Shown: positions 10,794-21,467 of the stretch, one piece after another
Position numbering within the stretch: position 1 is the stretch's first letter
Layout: every line of letters starts with the position of its first letter
Source of the DNA: Paulinella micropora
Taxonomy: Eukaryota; Cercozoa; Imbricatea; Euglyphida
Assembly: GCA_009731375.1 (NCBI GenBank)
Contig: BJOX01000013.1
Location: 1,124,589-1,188,588, forward strand
Length of the DNA: 64,000 nucleotides
Direction of reading: 5' to 3'
Notes under the pieces: generated by a model
Seen by the model: the letters and a program-made list of their open reading frames with translations, nothing else
Database searches by the model: none
Told to the model about the DNA's origin: nothing
Program-made: the position numbers and the translations under genes

Positions 10794-13700
10794 GGTGCTC
10801 CCGGCGCCTGCCAAAATTGCACCAACTTGGCTATGCAATCTGCGATGCAGCGCGCTGTGTATGTCGATACTTGTCGTGCCTCAATCAGCGCCTGTGTCGC
10901 CAACTACATTTTGCCTCTGGTGATCCCTTGCAAGGGTGCGATCAACGCGTGTGCCGGAGCTAAAGTATTCGCTGGCAGCAGCACCAACTGCACGCTCGAG
11001 ATCGGGACGTGTGCGGGGACTGCCTTTGGGGCGGATGCTGTGGCACAAAGCACGGATGCCGATTATATCAACTGTGCGGTTCCTTTCGGCACATGTCTCG
11101 CGGGCAAGCCCTCTTGCAGGGAGGCAGTCGGCAACTGCACGGGTGGTCTTTATGCTTGCGTGGCGGCAGCCTGCACCCCCACAGCCAGCATCGCAACCTG
11201 CGCCAACGCAATCAACACGTGTCAAGCGGGAGTCGGCAACAATACGGAGCTTAATGTGGCTACTGTGGCATCCTGCCAGCTGGAGGTTCAGGGGCGCTTG
11301 GCTACCGAGTTTGCCACTGCGCAGGGTATGGGCACCGTGCCTCCGCTCTGTCAAGGCGAGATCGGCGCTTGTCTCTCGTCGAACGCGATGTGCTCAGGCA
11401 TGCTTCAGACCTGCACCCAGTACGCCTTTGGTTGCGCCAGCCTGGAGTGGTCTTCGGCGGCCCCCACCAACTGCACCGAAGCTGTCGCAGAGGCAGCTGT
11501 TGCAGCCTGCGTCGGCAATAGCAACTGTGCTGATGGCACCGTCGCGGGCGCTTGCTTGGCGCATCAGCCGAGCTGCCCCTCACTCTGTGGCGCCTGCTTG
11601 GGCGCTAGCCTTGCAGCTGATGCGACGAAAGTGGCGGGTCAGAACTCTCCCAAGTGCCAAAACAAGATGAAGGCCTGTTTCAACGACTATTCCCCCATCC
11701 CGGTGCCACTCGATGAAGTCAAGTTTTTGGAGTGCAGCGGCGAGATCGCTACCATGACCGAGGCGGACTTCCGCGCAGCTCAAGCCAGCGGAAACATCGG
11801 CGCCAGTTGCTTGAGCTTTCTGACCAACTGCTCACAGGGAGCCCTCACTTGCCACCAAGCCCTGTGGAGCACCGAGAACACAACGTACGCTACCTGCACC
11901 TTGGCCGTGGGTCAAGAGGCGGCACGCGTGCATTACATCTGGTAAATGTTCGGGCCTGTTAGAAGCGGCAGCCTGCGGTCTGTCCCCTCCGGGCGGGAGC
12001 TGCAGCGAACAGTGCGGCGGTTGCATCGGCGCCAAGCTGTTGGACCCTGCCATTCAGTTTGCAGCACAGAGCAATCCTTCCTGCCAAGCAGCCATGGACT
12101 CCTGCTTCGACGACAGCACCACCTACTCTGGCGACTATTCCGTGAACTATTTCTTGGGATGTGCGCTGTACATCTCGACGAACATCGAAGCGGATTTCAA
12201 GGTCAAGGCCCAGACTAACACGCTGGGCGCGGGGTGCTTTACCCAGCTCAGCACCTGTACCTCAGACATGTTCAATTCGTATCTGGGCGCGAACGATTCA
12301 GAGGCGATGCAGTGCTACGGGACCATCGTGGAGTGTAGCGCGAACTCCACTGGAAAGAAGTTGGCGAACAACGCGACCAAGGCCATGATCGATGTCATGA
12401 CGGCCAAGAACTTGGCGTCCTTGTGCTTGATGGCCGGCGCGACCAACCCGGCGCTGGTGGCGGAATGCAACAGTAGCAAGTGCTTCCAGTGCCCCTCAGC
12501 CAAGCTGATGGACGACTGTGGTATAGCAGATGGTACTGCTGAGACTGCGCAGACGATCTGTGCATTGCCTGACTGCGCTTGGTGTGTGTACGAAAAGAAA
12601 AGCTACGCCATGTCCGTGGCGCTGGGTCAGATCAGCTCGGCGATACTATCCACGGCTTTGCCCTGTGCTGCCACCCTGCAGCAACGAAGCCTACGCCGCA
12701 CTGAAGGTCGAAGTCGAGACGATCACGACTTCATGCTTCGAAAAGATCTCCACTTGCACCGAAGAGTCCTTCCTGGCGGCCTCAAAACGCGCTGCCGCCC
12801 TGCTGGCTTGCGATGGGAATCCGATGCACGCCAACTGAACTGATGTCTTCCTCACACCCTGCATCGCCTCTGCCATTCAATGCACTTCGTCTGTGGAAGC
12901 AAATCTGGTGGTATTATGCAACCAAACAGTCGTGAATGCCTCCTGCCCCGATGAAGCGTCTGTCTTGGTCTGCTTCAAGGACCTGAACGACGCTGGCTGC
13001 ACCGGCGGCTGCAAGTCGTGTGTCGAAAGCAAGCTGCAGCTGGCACGGCTGGCCGCCGGGCTTCGCGGTAGTGCCGGGCTTGGCTCCCAATAATGCATGC
13101 ACGATGGCCACCACAGACTGCATCACCGCTTGGGGCTGGGAGGTACAAGAGACTACAGGTCCTTGCCTAGATGAGATTGAAACTTCACGACCAAAGATTT
13201 GCTGACGAACCAGGCAGCCGGAAGTCTGGACGAGCAATGCCTGACTGACCTGAGCTCATGCGTGGCGCAGAATGTGTTCACTCCAGGAGAATGGACTGGG
13301 GACTGCTTGGTTCAGGAGCTGGGGGCGTTTGGTACGAGTTGTAATGCCAAGTTGCAAGAAAATCTAGCTCGCATCTGTGTCTTTGCCAACTCGACCGCGC
13401 AGAAAAATTTGTGCATGGTGCTGGTGGAAAGTGGGACAGGCTTTGATGCCACCTACTGCGGTGGGTGTGCGTCCGACCTTCAAATGGGTGGATGCCTGAC
13501 CGGGCAGGCGACTTGCACCAGACAGATGTGTGGCGCTTGCTTGGCCATGGCGCAGAAGGTGGCGACGGGTGCTATCCTGCAAGAATCAGCGGCCACCTCC
13601 ATCTGTACAGGCACCGAGCTGTTGAACCCCCTTAGCCAAGGCTACCAAACGTTTACCTTCCCTTGCGCGATGCAGTTTCTGATGGACCCTACTTCGGCGT

Positions 13701-14912
13701 GCTTCGCGACCTTCACTACTCCGTGCTTAGCAAACACACTTTCCAACGCTACTTTCTGCCCCGATATGAACACTAACATCGTTCACTGTGCTCACAGCCT
13801 GCAAAGGAATGGTGCAGTTTATTGGGCAACGAGTCAAAATGCGGAGCATGCAGCAGCATTCCTGGTGATAACTCTCCGGATTGTCTAGCCTGTTGGAATC
13901 CCATGGGCCCGGACCAGGCAATCGCAACCATGGCAGGGCAAGCAGCCAGCAACAAAGATTATGCCAACAAGACAGGGCTTGGCTTCCGCCAGACCTGCGC
14001 GAGTGCGTTGCAAGGCTGCATCCAGGCCAGCGTCATGGCCGGGCCTGTCCCGGACGCCTGCGTGGCAGAGATCTCGACCTGCACCTTCGATGCCTTCAAG
14101 GCAGCCAGCGCAGACCCGGTGGCCTTTGCCCAGAACTACCCAGGCGTGGCGGGCGGTATAGCAGCTTGTGTCCCGGATTGGTACGAGAGCGAGTGCTTGG
14201 CCGCGGATGTTGGGCCATGCCTACAGGGCCGGGCCAGGCCAGTGACTGCCTCAGCGGCTGCTTTGCCCAACCGACTGGCTGTGCCTTTGCCTGCCGCTAC
14301 CGGCCCAACCCGAACACGGGCGCCTCGTGCTTGGCCCCCTCACAGGCCTCGGTGGAGAACTGGCGAGACGCCATCATGGAGTGGGAGCAGAAGTTCGTGG
14401 ACTACATGGCCGGTGTCAAAGCAGAGGCTGACGCTGCCCGCTTCACCTACTGGGCACACCGCTCGGCCGACGATTTGCTGCGGGACGGGACCAAGGGGGA
14501 TGCACCCCTAATCGCGGGTGGGTATATTGGTATGCTAGTGTTCGCGGCCATTTCTCTGACCCGTCCTGGCGACTGCGTGCGCTCTCTGTGCTGCGCTGGC
14601 ACCACTGGGGTGCTGATGGTGATGTTGACGGTGTGGGCGACGCTGGGCATAGTGTGCATGATTGGCCCCACCTACTACACCACAATCCAAGTTTTACCCT
14701 TCCTGTCCCTGGGTCTTGGCGTGGACGACATCTTTGTCATTGCCACTACCTTCTGGTTCCGCACAGATCCCCAAAAATCCCTCAGCGACATGACCCGGGA
14801 GGCAGGCGCACGTGTCACGCTGACTTCAGCCGTCAACTTCGTGAGCTTCATGGTGGGGTCAGCGGTGCCTTCGCCAGCAGTGGCTTCGCTGTCTCAGGCC
14901 GCGGCCATCGCG
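10794..14912 (+). CDS. Long exon of the Patched/NPC1-like gene: Cys-rich repeats then sterol-sensing/RND transmembrane domain
   Basis: A GC-rich stretch of about 4.1 kb starts after ttgcag with GAPGACQNCTNLAMQSAMQR and ends before gtcaat. The first about 3.5 kb is a chain of cysteine-rich blocks of about 60-100 residues with many N-glycosylation sequons. From about 14510 it becomes membranous: GGYIGMLVFAAISLT, VLMVMLTVWATLGIVCMIG, then LPFLSLGLGVDDIFVIATTF. The GVDD motif within this segment matches the sterol-sensing/RND domain of Patched, Dispatched and NPC1 proteins. The frame is not continuous. I see shifts near 11925, 12670, 13065, 13200, 13810 and 14225 and an in-frame TGA at 12836-12838. 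Either the locus is a pseudogene or the consensus has residual indels. Coding-like content on both sides of every break, and intact splicing elsewhere, favour sequence error. Confidence 0.75.
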
Positions 14913-15296
14913 GTCAATACATACATACCGAACATACATACCATACATACATACATGTACAATATTGCATACATACCTACATACATATATACATACATAC
15001 ATATATACATACATGCTGTCTCAGGCCGCAGCCGTCGCGGTCAATACATACATACCGAACAGTTATATACACAATAACATAAATATCATACATACAATAT
15101 ACATATACATACACAAACATACACGTTTGCAATTACATACATACAATTTTACACACATATAATTATACGTGCATACATCTATGTACGTACATACATACAT
15201 ACGCACATACATACATGCATGCATGCATACATACACACACATACATACATACATACATACATACGTACGTACGTACGTACGTACAATCTGACACAG
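14913..15296. repeat. (CATA)n intron with an exon-end copy
   Basis: CATA tetranucleotide intron. At 15014-15045 the last bases of the previous exon (CTGTCTCAGGCCGC...GTCGCGGTCAATACATAC) recur in slightly diverged form. This is another partial exon-end duplication. Confidence 0.75.
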
Positions 15297-15369
15297 GTGG
15301 CGCTCAACTGGGTGATGATGTACTTTGGCTTCACGGCCGTGCTCGCGTTCAATGCGGACCGCATGAAAG
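15297..15369 (+). CDS. Exon of the Patched/NPC1-like gene, transmembrane region
   Basis: Between acacag and gtagag: VALNWVMMYFGFTAVLAFNA then DRMK. The phrase 'x-N-x-x-x-x-F-x-A-x-L-A-x-D-x-x-R' following a GVDD helix is the usual end of the first RND/SSD block in Patched proteins. Confidence 0.75.
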
Positions 15370-15420
15370 GTAGAGAATTTTAAATGACCTTGATTTGGTG
15401 TTTCTCTTTCTCGCGAGTCC

Positions 15421-15458
<38 letters not shown>

Positions 15459-15561
15459 CCTCCCCCTCCCCCCCCCNNNNNNNNNNCATATATATAGCAT
15501 ATATGCTCCATAGCATTATGACAGAGAGCCACATGTTAAATTTGGTTTGATATGCTGAAAG

Positions 15562-15731
15562 GTGAGAAGAACGATTTCTTGTGGACTCACGGCAAGATCA
15601 GCCCCGACCGATATGCTGAAGATCTTAATGACCCCGCCGCGCACGCGCCGAGGTTCTCCAAGCTCTTTGCCAAGTTCCTTTACAGCCCTGCGATCGTTGC
15701 GCTGTCTCTGATGACGGTGATCGCGCTGATG
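15562..15731 (+). CDS. Exon of the Patched/NPC1-like gene, loop and start of second half
   Basis: Between tgaaag and gtcgat: GEKNDFLWTHGKISPDRYAE, a proline/alanine linker, then FAKFLYSPAIVALSLMTVIA. The hydrophobic end is the transmembrane helix preceding the second ectodomain. A 10-N gap (15477-15486) after poly-C lies in the preceding intron. Confidence 0.7.
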
Positions 15732-15833
15732 GTCGATACATACATACACATACATACATAAATACATACATACATACATACATACATAAACACAGCACAG
15801 TGCATACATACATACATGCATACATGTACATAG

Positions 15834-15914
15834 GTCGCTGCTGGTGTTGGAGCAAAAAAATTGGAACTGGGCCTTCCCTTCACAGACATCGTACCTGAAG
15901 ACCACTACTCCAAG
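15834..15914 (+). CDS. Exon of the Patched/NPC1-like gene, directly upstream of the provirus
   Basis: Twenty-seven codons between acatag and gtactc: VAAGVGAKKLELGLPFTDIV then PEDHYSK. 'G-L-x-x-x-D-[IV]-V-P-E-D-x-Y' is a hallmark of the start of the second ectodomain in Patched-family proteins. The next exon of the same gene lies at 37742, so the intervening 21.8 kb is a single intron carrying the provirus. Confidence 0.8.
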
Positions 15915-15926
15915 GTACTCGTGTAA

Positions 15927-16127
15927 ACCTATCAACCTATCAACCTATCAACCTATCAATCTATCAATATATCAACCTATCAACCTATCAACCTATCAAT
16001 CTATCAATCTATCAACCTATCAACCTATCAATCTATCAATCTATCAACCTATCAACCTATCAACCTATCAATCTATCAATCTATCAACCTATCAACCTAT
16101 CAATCTATCAATCTATCAACCTATCAA
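15927..16127. repeat. (CTATCAAC/CTATCAAT)n intron array, provirus integration target
   Basis: An octanucleotide-style array of CTATCAAC and CTATCAAT. It resumes on the far side of the provirus at 37445. The last TATCAA (16122-16127) forms the left target-site copy. Confidence 0.9.
16122..16127 (+). repeat. Target-site duplication TATCAA (left)
   Basis: The six bases before the left terminus equal the six bases after the right terminus (37445-37450). Six-base duplications are what Polinton/Maverick RVE integrases are known to make. Because the target is itself a TATCAA repeat, the match is consistent but not independent proof. Confidence 0.75.
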
Positions 16128-16274
16128 AGTAGATGATACCGCAGTTCGTGTCATGAATTTTCGTGCCTCAAATTCACGACATGAACTGCGATTAAGGGTT
16201 CTAGACATATCACACAGGTAATCAATACAGAAGGCCAAAAGCACTCAAAACGGCTACTACAAGCAACAGAAAAA
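16128..16274 (+). repeat. Left terminal inverted repeat of the provirus
   Basis: Starts AGTAGATGATACCGCAGTTC and matches the reverse complement of 37298-37444 with only scattered mismatches (for example AAGGGTTCTAGACATAT versus AAGGCTTCTAGATATAT). It contains an internal imperfect palindrome: 16140-16160 pairs with 16170-16190 (21 bases, two mismatch positions) around a 9-base loop. Confidence 0.92.
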
Positions 16275-16317
16275 TATATGACACATTTTTATTAAAAGTT
16301 ATTACATAATGTATAAT

Positions 16318-16551
16318 ATGTCCGACCTCAAACAGAAGAGAGCAGAATATAGAAAAGAAAGAAGCAAACAAAAATATACTTGTGTATGTGGTAAGACCAT
16401 AGGAATATACAGCAAATACACACACGAAAAATCAGATTTTCATAGAGATTTCTTCGCCGAGAAAGAGGAGGTAATGATTGGAGGTTATCCAGTTATACGT
16501 GTTTGTCGCAGAAATGATGACATAGAAAGATATTATAAAAATAAAATGTAA
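16318..16551 (+). CDS. Small zinc-finger-like viral protein
   Basis: About 77 residues from the second ATG (MSDLKQKRAEYRK); an ATG nine bases earlier (16309) is an alternative. It carries C-V-C-G-K, then H-E-K-S-D-F-H, a Cys2-His2 arrangement. The same layout ends the GIY-YIG protein of this element (NCVCGG, then H-x(4)-KHF at 35651-36325). In giant-virus and PLV proteins this tail is a recurrent putative metal-binding motif. The rest is basic. A DNA- or RNA-binding role is inference. Upstream DNA is TATA-like (ATAATGTATAAT). Confidence 0.6.
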   Translation: MSDLKQKRAEYRKERSKQKYTCVCGKTIGIYSKYTHEKSDFHRDFFAEKEEVMIGGYPVIRVCRRNDDIERYYKNKM

Positions 16552-16611
16552 AATGGTTTAAAGAAATAAATATTATTACCTATATTTATTATCTATTATA
16601 AATAATAGATT

Positions 16612-17001
16612 ATGTGTGAATTAACAATCCTTCAACAAGCAGACAAGGAGATGAAAGAAATATATAACTCTCATTTTCCTGAAGCAAAAGCAGATGACTT
16701 ATCTATTAAAATATTTACAAAACAAGAAATGACTAATAGATATGTCAAAGCATACAAATTTTGGAAAATACAAGCCGAGATTATAAGAGATAAAGAAGAA
16801 AAAGATATGAAAGACTTATATAAATTAAAAATATGTGCTATGGCCATNNNNNNNNNNTAGCCATCGAAAAATTGAATGAGAGAACTCCATTTAAAAAATA
16901 TGTAAAATCAAACTCTGAATATTGGAAATTTCACAAAAAATATATTATTGTGGATATTGAAGAAACTCCTAACTGATTTCTATTAAGTGGAGCACCGAAA
17001 T
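16612..17001 (+). pseudogene. Second family B polymerase fragment (relic)
   Basis: The frame from ATG 16612 runs to a 10-N gap (16848-16857) and, after it, through KYVKSNSEYWKF to a stop at 16973-16975. The segment after the gap parallels KYITKNHEYWKF of the main polymerase (about 19580-19620). The stretch before the gap (VKAYKFWKIQAEI, then LYKLKICAMA) parallels the helical segment and motif B region ahead of NALYGK there. Beyond the stop, FLLSGAPK parallels the polymerase's LWLITGIPRD. It therefore looks like an isolated palm/thumb piece of a diverged polymerase, not a functional enzyme. The alignment is by eye; an unrelated gene using the same motif by chance is less likely. Confidence 0.5.
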
Positions 17002-17052
17002 AAATAATTAATTTCAATCTAAATAGTAAAATTATATTACTTATAATATACA

Positions 17053-17232
17053 ATGTGCAGACACAAGAAGTATCTCACACTTGAAGATAGACGAAAGGCA
17101 AACAATGATAAAGCGATGGCTTATTATAACAGAAATCGCGATGAAATAAACAGAATGAGAAAAGAAAAACTTAAAGAAAGAAACAGGAAACTGGAAGAAT
17201 ATGAAAGAATGAAAGCAACAGAAAAAATGTAA
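17053..17232 (+). CDS. Small basic protein, 59 aa
   Basis: Opens at ATG 17053 just after TTATAATATACA and ends at TAA 17230. It is very rich in Lys, Arg, Asn and Glu (MCRHKKYLTLEDRRKANNDK at the start), probably one long helix. I do not recognise a family. Similar 'K-A-N-x-x-x-x-Y-x-x-x-N-R-x-x-I' helices flank GIY-YIG and zinc motifs in viral proteins. Its tight fit between flanking genes and its upstream TATA-like box support expression. Confidence 0.5.
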   Translation: MCRHKKYLTLEDRRKANNDKAMAYYNRNRDEINRMRKEKLKERNRKLEEYERMKATEKM

Positions 17233-17337
17233 AACTATTTTACATATAAAGATAAGCAGATATATTGATATATATATTGGTAAAACAATTTAATTATTTT
17301 CAATATTTTTATATTCCTGCTAATATAAAAGTAAAAT

Positions 17338-20300
17338 ATGCCACCACCATTACCACCTAGACCAACAAAAGAAAATGTAGAACTAGCGAAGGTAAGGGCG
17401 AACTTACGCGAAACAAAGACACGAGAGGCGGGACGACGAGAGGTAAAACTCGTTGAACTAAGACCAATACGAAACATAGGTATAAACGGCTTTTCATACC
17501 CCTTTAGAAATCTTGACATTAACTTTTATGATATGGATGCGATTGAACTAACAATTATGAGAGCAGTAAGAGATGTTAAAACCAGAGGTATGACAAACGA
17601 AGCAAGTATTCATATTAAGTTTGGTTATATAACGGATGTTGATGACAGCCAAAATAGTTTATTTTACAAATGGAAAACTTTCAATTCCGTTAAGTTGAAA
17701 GATATAGACGACCTATTTCGTGATATATATCTATACAACGAACAAAATCTTGAAGCCAGTGCTCACGGATATGAACGAATTATCCAATACATAAATATTC
17801 AAATTGTCCAAGAAGACGGAGGCGGATGCAATTCTTCAGGAAAGGATTTGAAAAATAAAACAGATGAAGGAATTCGTATTAATCCAAGGAGTAAGGATAA
17901 TAATTGTTTCTTCTATGTTGTCAAGAATATATTAAACCTTCCTTTGAAGGGTAAATCAAAACTTAATAAAAAAGTATGTAATGATATTAGAAAAGAATTT
18001 AAACTTGAAACTAATTCTTACATACCTTTATCGGTTGGTTTTGAAATATTAAAAAAATATTGTATTGAAGGTAAGTATTTTGAAATAACTGATGCGACAA
18101 CGAAACAGACTTTCAAAAACTTTGAAGACCCTTTAATTACTGCGGATGTGCTTTGTTATCTTCTTAAAGGACATTATATAAGTTTTATAAAAAGAAACAA
18201 AAATAAGTGCCCCAATTGTCTGAGGGAATATTTCAATAATCACACTTGCAATAATAAAAGGATTACATATGCGAAGGCTAAACTTAGAGAAAAAGAAAAA
18301 CAAGTAAGGTCTTTATCAACTAGATTTGATGAAATGAATTATAACAATCAAGATGAGGTTTTTCATTATGACCTTGAGACTTTTACAAACCTATACGAAT
18401 TGCACACCCCATACATAGCGGGCTATACAATTGCAGATATTGGTTTTAAATATGTCGCTGGCGATGATTGTATTCCCAAACTTCTTGATATAATTTTTAA
18501 ATTCGCTGAAGATTTAGCAAAAAGAAAACCAAAAGCAAAATTATATGTTAATGCCTTTAATGGTTCAAAGTTTGACCACTACTTCCTTCAAAAAGAATTT
18601 ATCAAAAGAAAAATTAAAGACACTCCATTGATTAATAATGGAGCCATTATCTCAATGGAATACAAAAACATAAAATTCTGGGATATGTGCAAGCACACTG
18701 AATGAAGCCTTAAAAAGAACCTCGAAACATTGGGTTGTAATGTTTCAAAAGGAGACTTTGACCATAGTAAAGCGAAACGATGGGAAGAAATGGATGAAGA
18801 AACCAAAAAAGAATGTTTAGAATATTTAGAGAAAGATATTATGGGGCTTAAGGAACTCCACGACACACTAAATAGACAAACATACGAAGAGCACAAAACA
18901 AACTTAACCGCTTTTATCTCTACTTCGTCTCTTACATTCAATTTATGGAAAAAGAGGATAGATGGAAAATACATCATTCAATTACCTACCATAAAACAAG
19001 AAAGAGACTTTAGAAAGGCTGTGTATGATGCTAGAACTTATCCAAGCAAAAGGAGGTTTATCTCAGAGCAATACCAAAAATACTTAAGTGGCGAAATTAA
19101 GTTTGATGAGATTGTAGATTATCTTATTGATGCGGATGTCGTCTCACTTTATCCAACCGCAATGCTTGAATTATTTATGACTGGTGAANNNNNNNNNNAG
19201 TGAAATAAAAGAGTGCAAAGTAGAAATGAAGGGGAAACTTAGTATATATAATGTTGATTACATATCACCAAAAAACCTTTTACACCCGCGAGTGCCATTC
19301 CGCGATAGCAAAGGATGCTTAAAGTGGGAACTAAAAGATATGAAAGACCAATGGCTCACGAGTGTTGATATTGAAGATATGTTAGAACTTGGATACGAAG
19401 TTAAAATTAATCGCGGATACTACACTGAAGAAGCAGAACCAGTATTCAAAGAATATGTCTCAGAGTTATTCAAGAAAAAAGAAAACTCAAAGAAAGGCAC
19501 ACCGCAATATCTACTCGCCAAGTTGTTTATGAATGCTTTATACGGAAAGACAATCCAAAGATCAATTAACTCTGTGAGTAAATACATAACAAAAAATCAC
19601 GAGTATTGGAAATTTTGGGCGAAGAATGTTATAACCGATATTGAAAAGTTTGACGAAGCAAACGGAGAATTATGGCTAATCACTGGTATTCCTAGAGACG
19701 AGAAAGAAAAGGAAGAAAAAATTACGAAACCCACACATTATGGAGCCTTTATATTAGCATACAGCAGGCGAATTATGTATAAGTATATGACCGANNNNNN
19801 NNNNNNNNNNNNNNNNNNNNNNNNNNNNNNNNNNNNNNNNNNNNNNNNNNNNNNNNNNNNNNNNNNNNNNNNNNNNNNNNNNNNNNNNNNNNNNNNNNNN
19901 NNNNNNNNNNNNNNNNNNNNNNNNNNNNNNNNNNNNNNNNNNNNNNNNNNNNNNNNNNNNNNNNNNNNNNNNNNNNNNNNNNNNNNNNNNNNNNNNNNNN
20001 NNNNNNNNNNNNNNNNNNNNNNNNNNNNNNNNNNNNNNNNNNNNNNNNNNNNNNNNNNNNNNNNNNNNNNNNNNNNNNNNNNNNNNNNNNNNNNNNNNNN
20101 NNNNNNNNNNNNNNNNNNNNNNNNNNNNNNNNNNNNNNNNNNNNNNNNNNNNNNNNNNNNNNNNNNNNNNNNNNNNNNNNNNNNNNNNNNNNNNNNNNNN
20201 NNNNNNNNNNNNNNNNNNNNNNNNNNNNNNNNNNNNNNNNNNNNNNNNNNNNNNNNNNNNNNNNNNNNNNNNNNNNNNNNNNNNNNNNNNNNNNNNNNNN

Positions 20301-20747
20301 NNNNNNNNNNNNNNNNNNNNNNNNNNNNNNNNNNNNNNNNNNNNNNNNNNNNNNNNNNNNNNNNNNNNNNNNNNNNNNNNNNNNNNNNNNNNNNNNNNNN
20401 NNNNNNNNNNNNNNNNNNNNNNNNNNNNNNNNNNNNNNNNNNNNNNNNNNNNNNNNNNNNNNNNNNNNNNNNNNNNNNNNNNNNNNNNNNNNNNNNNNNN
20501 NNNNNNNNNNNNNNNNNNNNNNNNNNNNNNNNNNNNNNNNNNNNNNNNNNNNNNNNNNNNNNNNNNNNNNNNNNNNNNNNNNNNNNNNNNNNNNNNNNNN
20601 NNNNNNNNNNNNNNNNNNNNNNNNNNNNNNAAGTCCGTCGCCGATGTCGCTGTATTTGACAAGCAATACTTAATATGGTTGAACAAGCAACCGATGATGG
20701 TAAACTATCAAGAACTCAAAAAAGAAATTGTTAAATATATTCTATAA
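17338..20747 (+). CDS. polB: Protein-primed family B DNA polymerase, interrupted
   Basis: Replicates the linear provirus DNA. From ATG 17338: a proline-rich start; a DNNCFFYVVKNIL block near residue 188; a CPNCLREYFNNHTC metal-binding-like cluster; then Exo I YDLET (D345, E347) and Exo II NAFNGSKFDHYF (D413). Motif A DADVVSLYP lies near 19129-19155 and motif B KLFMNALYGKT near 19525. This matches Polinton pPolB order. Motif C (the DTD-like metal site) would fall in the 836-N gap (19795-20630). A single in-frame TGA at 18703-18705 interrupts the frame between the Exo II region and SLKKNLETLGC. A 10-N gap at 19189-19198 hides the frame once more. After the large gap the tail (20631-20747) reads SVADVAVFDKQYLIWLNKQP, which resembles the exonuclease-X-like C-terminal motif of many viral proteins. 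That tail could belong to polB or to a separate gene beginning in the gap. Confidence 0.88.
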
Positions 20748-21419
20748 TCACACTACATTCTCCTTTAAATTTATTTCTTTTTTTATTATTCTTAATATTG
20801 CCTTTTCTCTATGAAAGTTATTAAATTGTGTATAGTGTGGCTCTTTTAGAATTTCCCTAAAGTCTTCTCTTTCTTCTGTTTCTACATTGCGATAATTTAA
20901 TTTATTCTCTTCTAAATATCGGTCTGTAATTTCTTTGTACTTTATTTTTTCAAAGTGATAGTCAACATGAACGTTTTTTCTATCGTGTATTTCTTTTGTT
21001 ATTTCACATATATATTTCGGCTCAATGAAAATGTCTATTACCATTCTATTTAAATATTCTTCTATTTGATTTTTTATATTATTTCTACACGCACCATTAC
21101 ATTTGGTCTTGGTGTATCTCTTCATTTGTTTCTCTTTATTTACCCCAATGTAATTAATACAATTATACCACGAAAATGCTTTTTCTCCTATACGAAAGTG
21201 CTTACTACCATATCCATTATTTTCAACATCAATTTCACAATTTATCAAATGTTGAAATTTCGTCTTATAATCAGGATGATTAATTATAATACCCTTAATA
21301 AAATTACTATCAATTTCATTTAACTTTTCATTGTGATTATATTTGCTGACAATATTTCTTATATATACTATTATTTCTTTCTTTGTTTTAAACATTACCC
21401 CGCTTAGTATATACAACAT
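20748..21419 (-). CDS. DCL-like / DUF3223-type protein with C-terminal HVDH-type motif
   Basis: Up to 223 residues; an internal ATG at 21395 (MFKTKKE) is an alternative start. Residues about 35-95 read DSNFIKGIIINHPDYKTKF... and end FSWYNCINY, matching the DCL/DUF3223 layout ('F-L-x-x-L-L-x-x-H-P' then 'F-S-y-x-x-C-I'). The C-terminal half has CEITKEI, VHVDYHFEKIKYKEITDRYL and FHREKAILRIIKKEINL. This parallels bacterial DUF3223 proteins, where 'C-x-x-[ST]-G', 'H-V-D-H' and 'F-H-x-x-x-A-x-L-R-I' recur and suggest an HNH-like fold. Plant DCL acts in rRNA processing; the viral role is unknown. The gene ends one base from the polymerase tail, tail to tail. TATA-like GAGTATATAGT precedes the start. 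Confidence 0.65.
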   Translation of the reverse strand: MLYILSGVMFKTKKEIIVYIRNIVSKYNHNEKLNEIDSNFIKGIIINHPDYKTKFQHLINCEIDVENNGYGSKHFRIGEKAFSWYNCINYIGVNKEKQMKRYTKTKCNGACRNNIKNQIEEYLNRMVIDIFIEPKYICEITKEIHDRKNVHVDYHFEKIKYKEITDRYLEENKLNYRNVETEEREDFREILKEPHYTQFNNFHREKAILRIIKKEINLKENVV

Positions 21420-21467
21420 ACTATATACTCTAAAATAAAATTAATAAAAAAATAATATTAATAGTAT

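Noticed and set aside
10881-14685. Minus-strand frames across the Cys-rich exon
   Set aside because: GC-rich shadow frames; the plus strand has regular cysteines, sequons and a Patched-type membrane domain.
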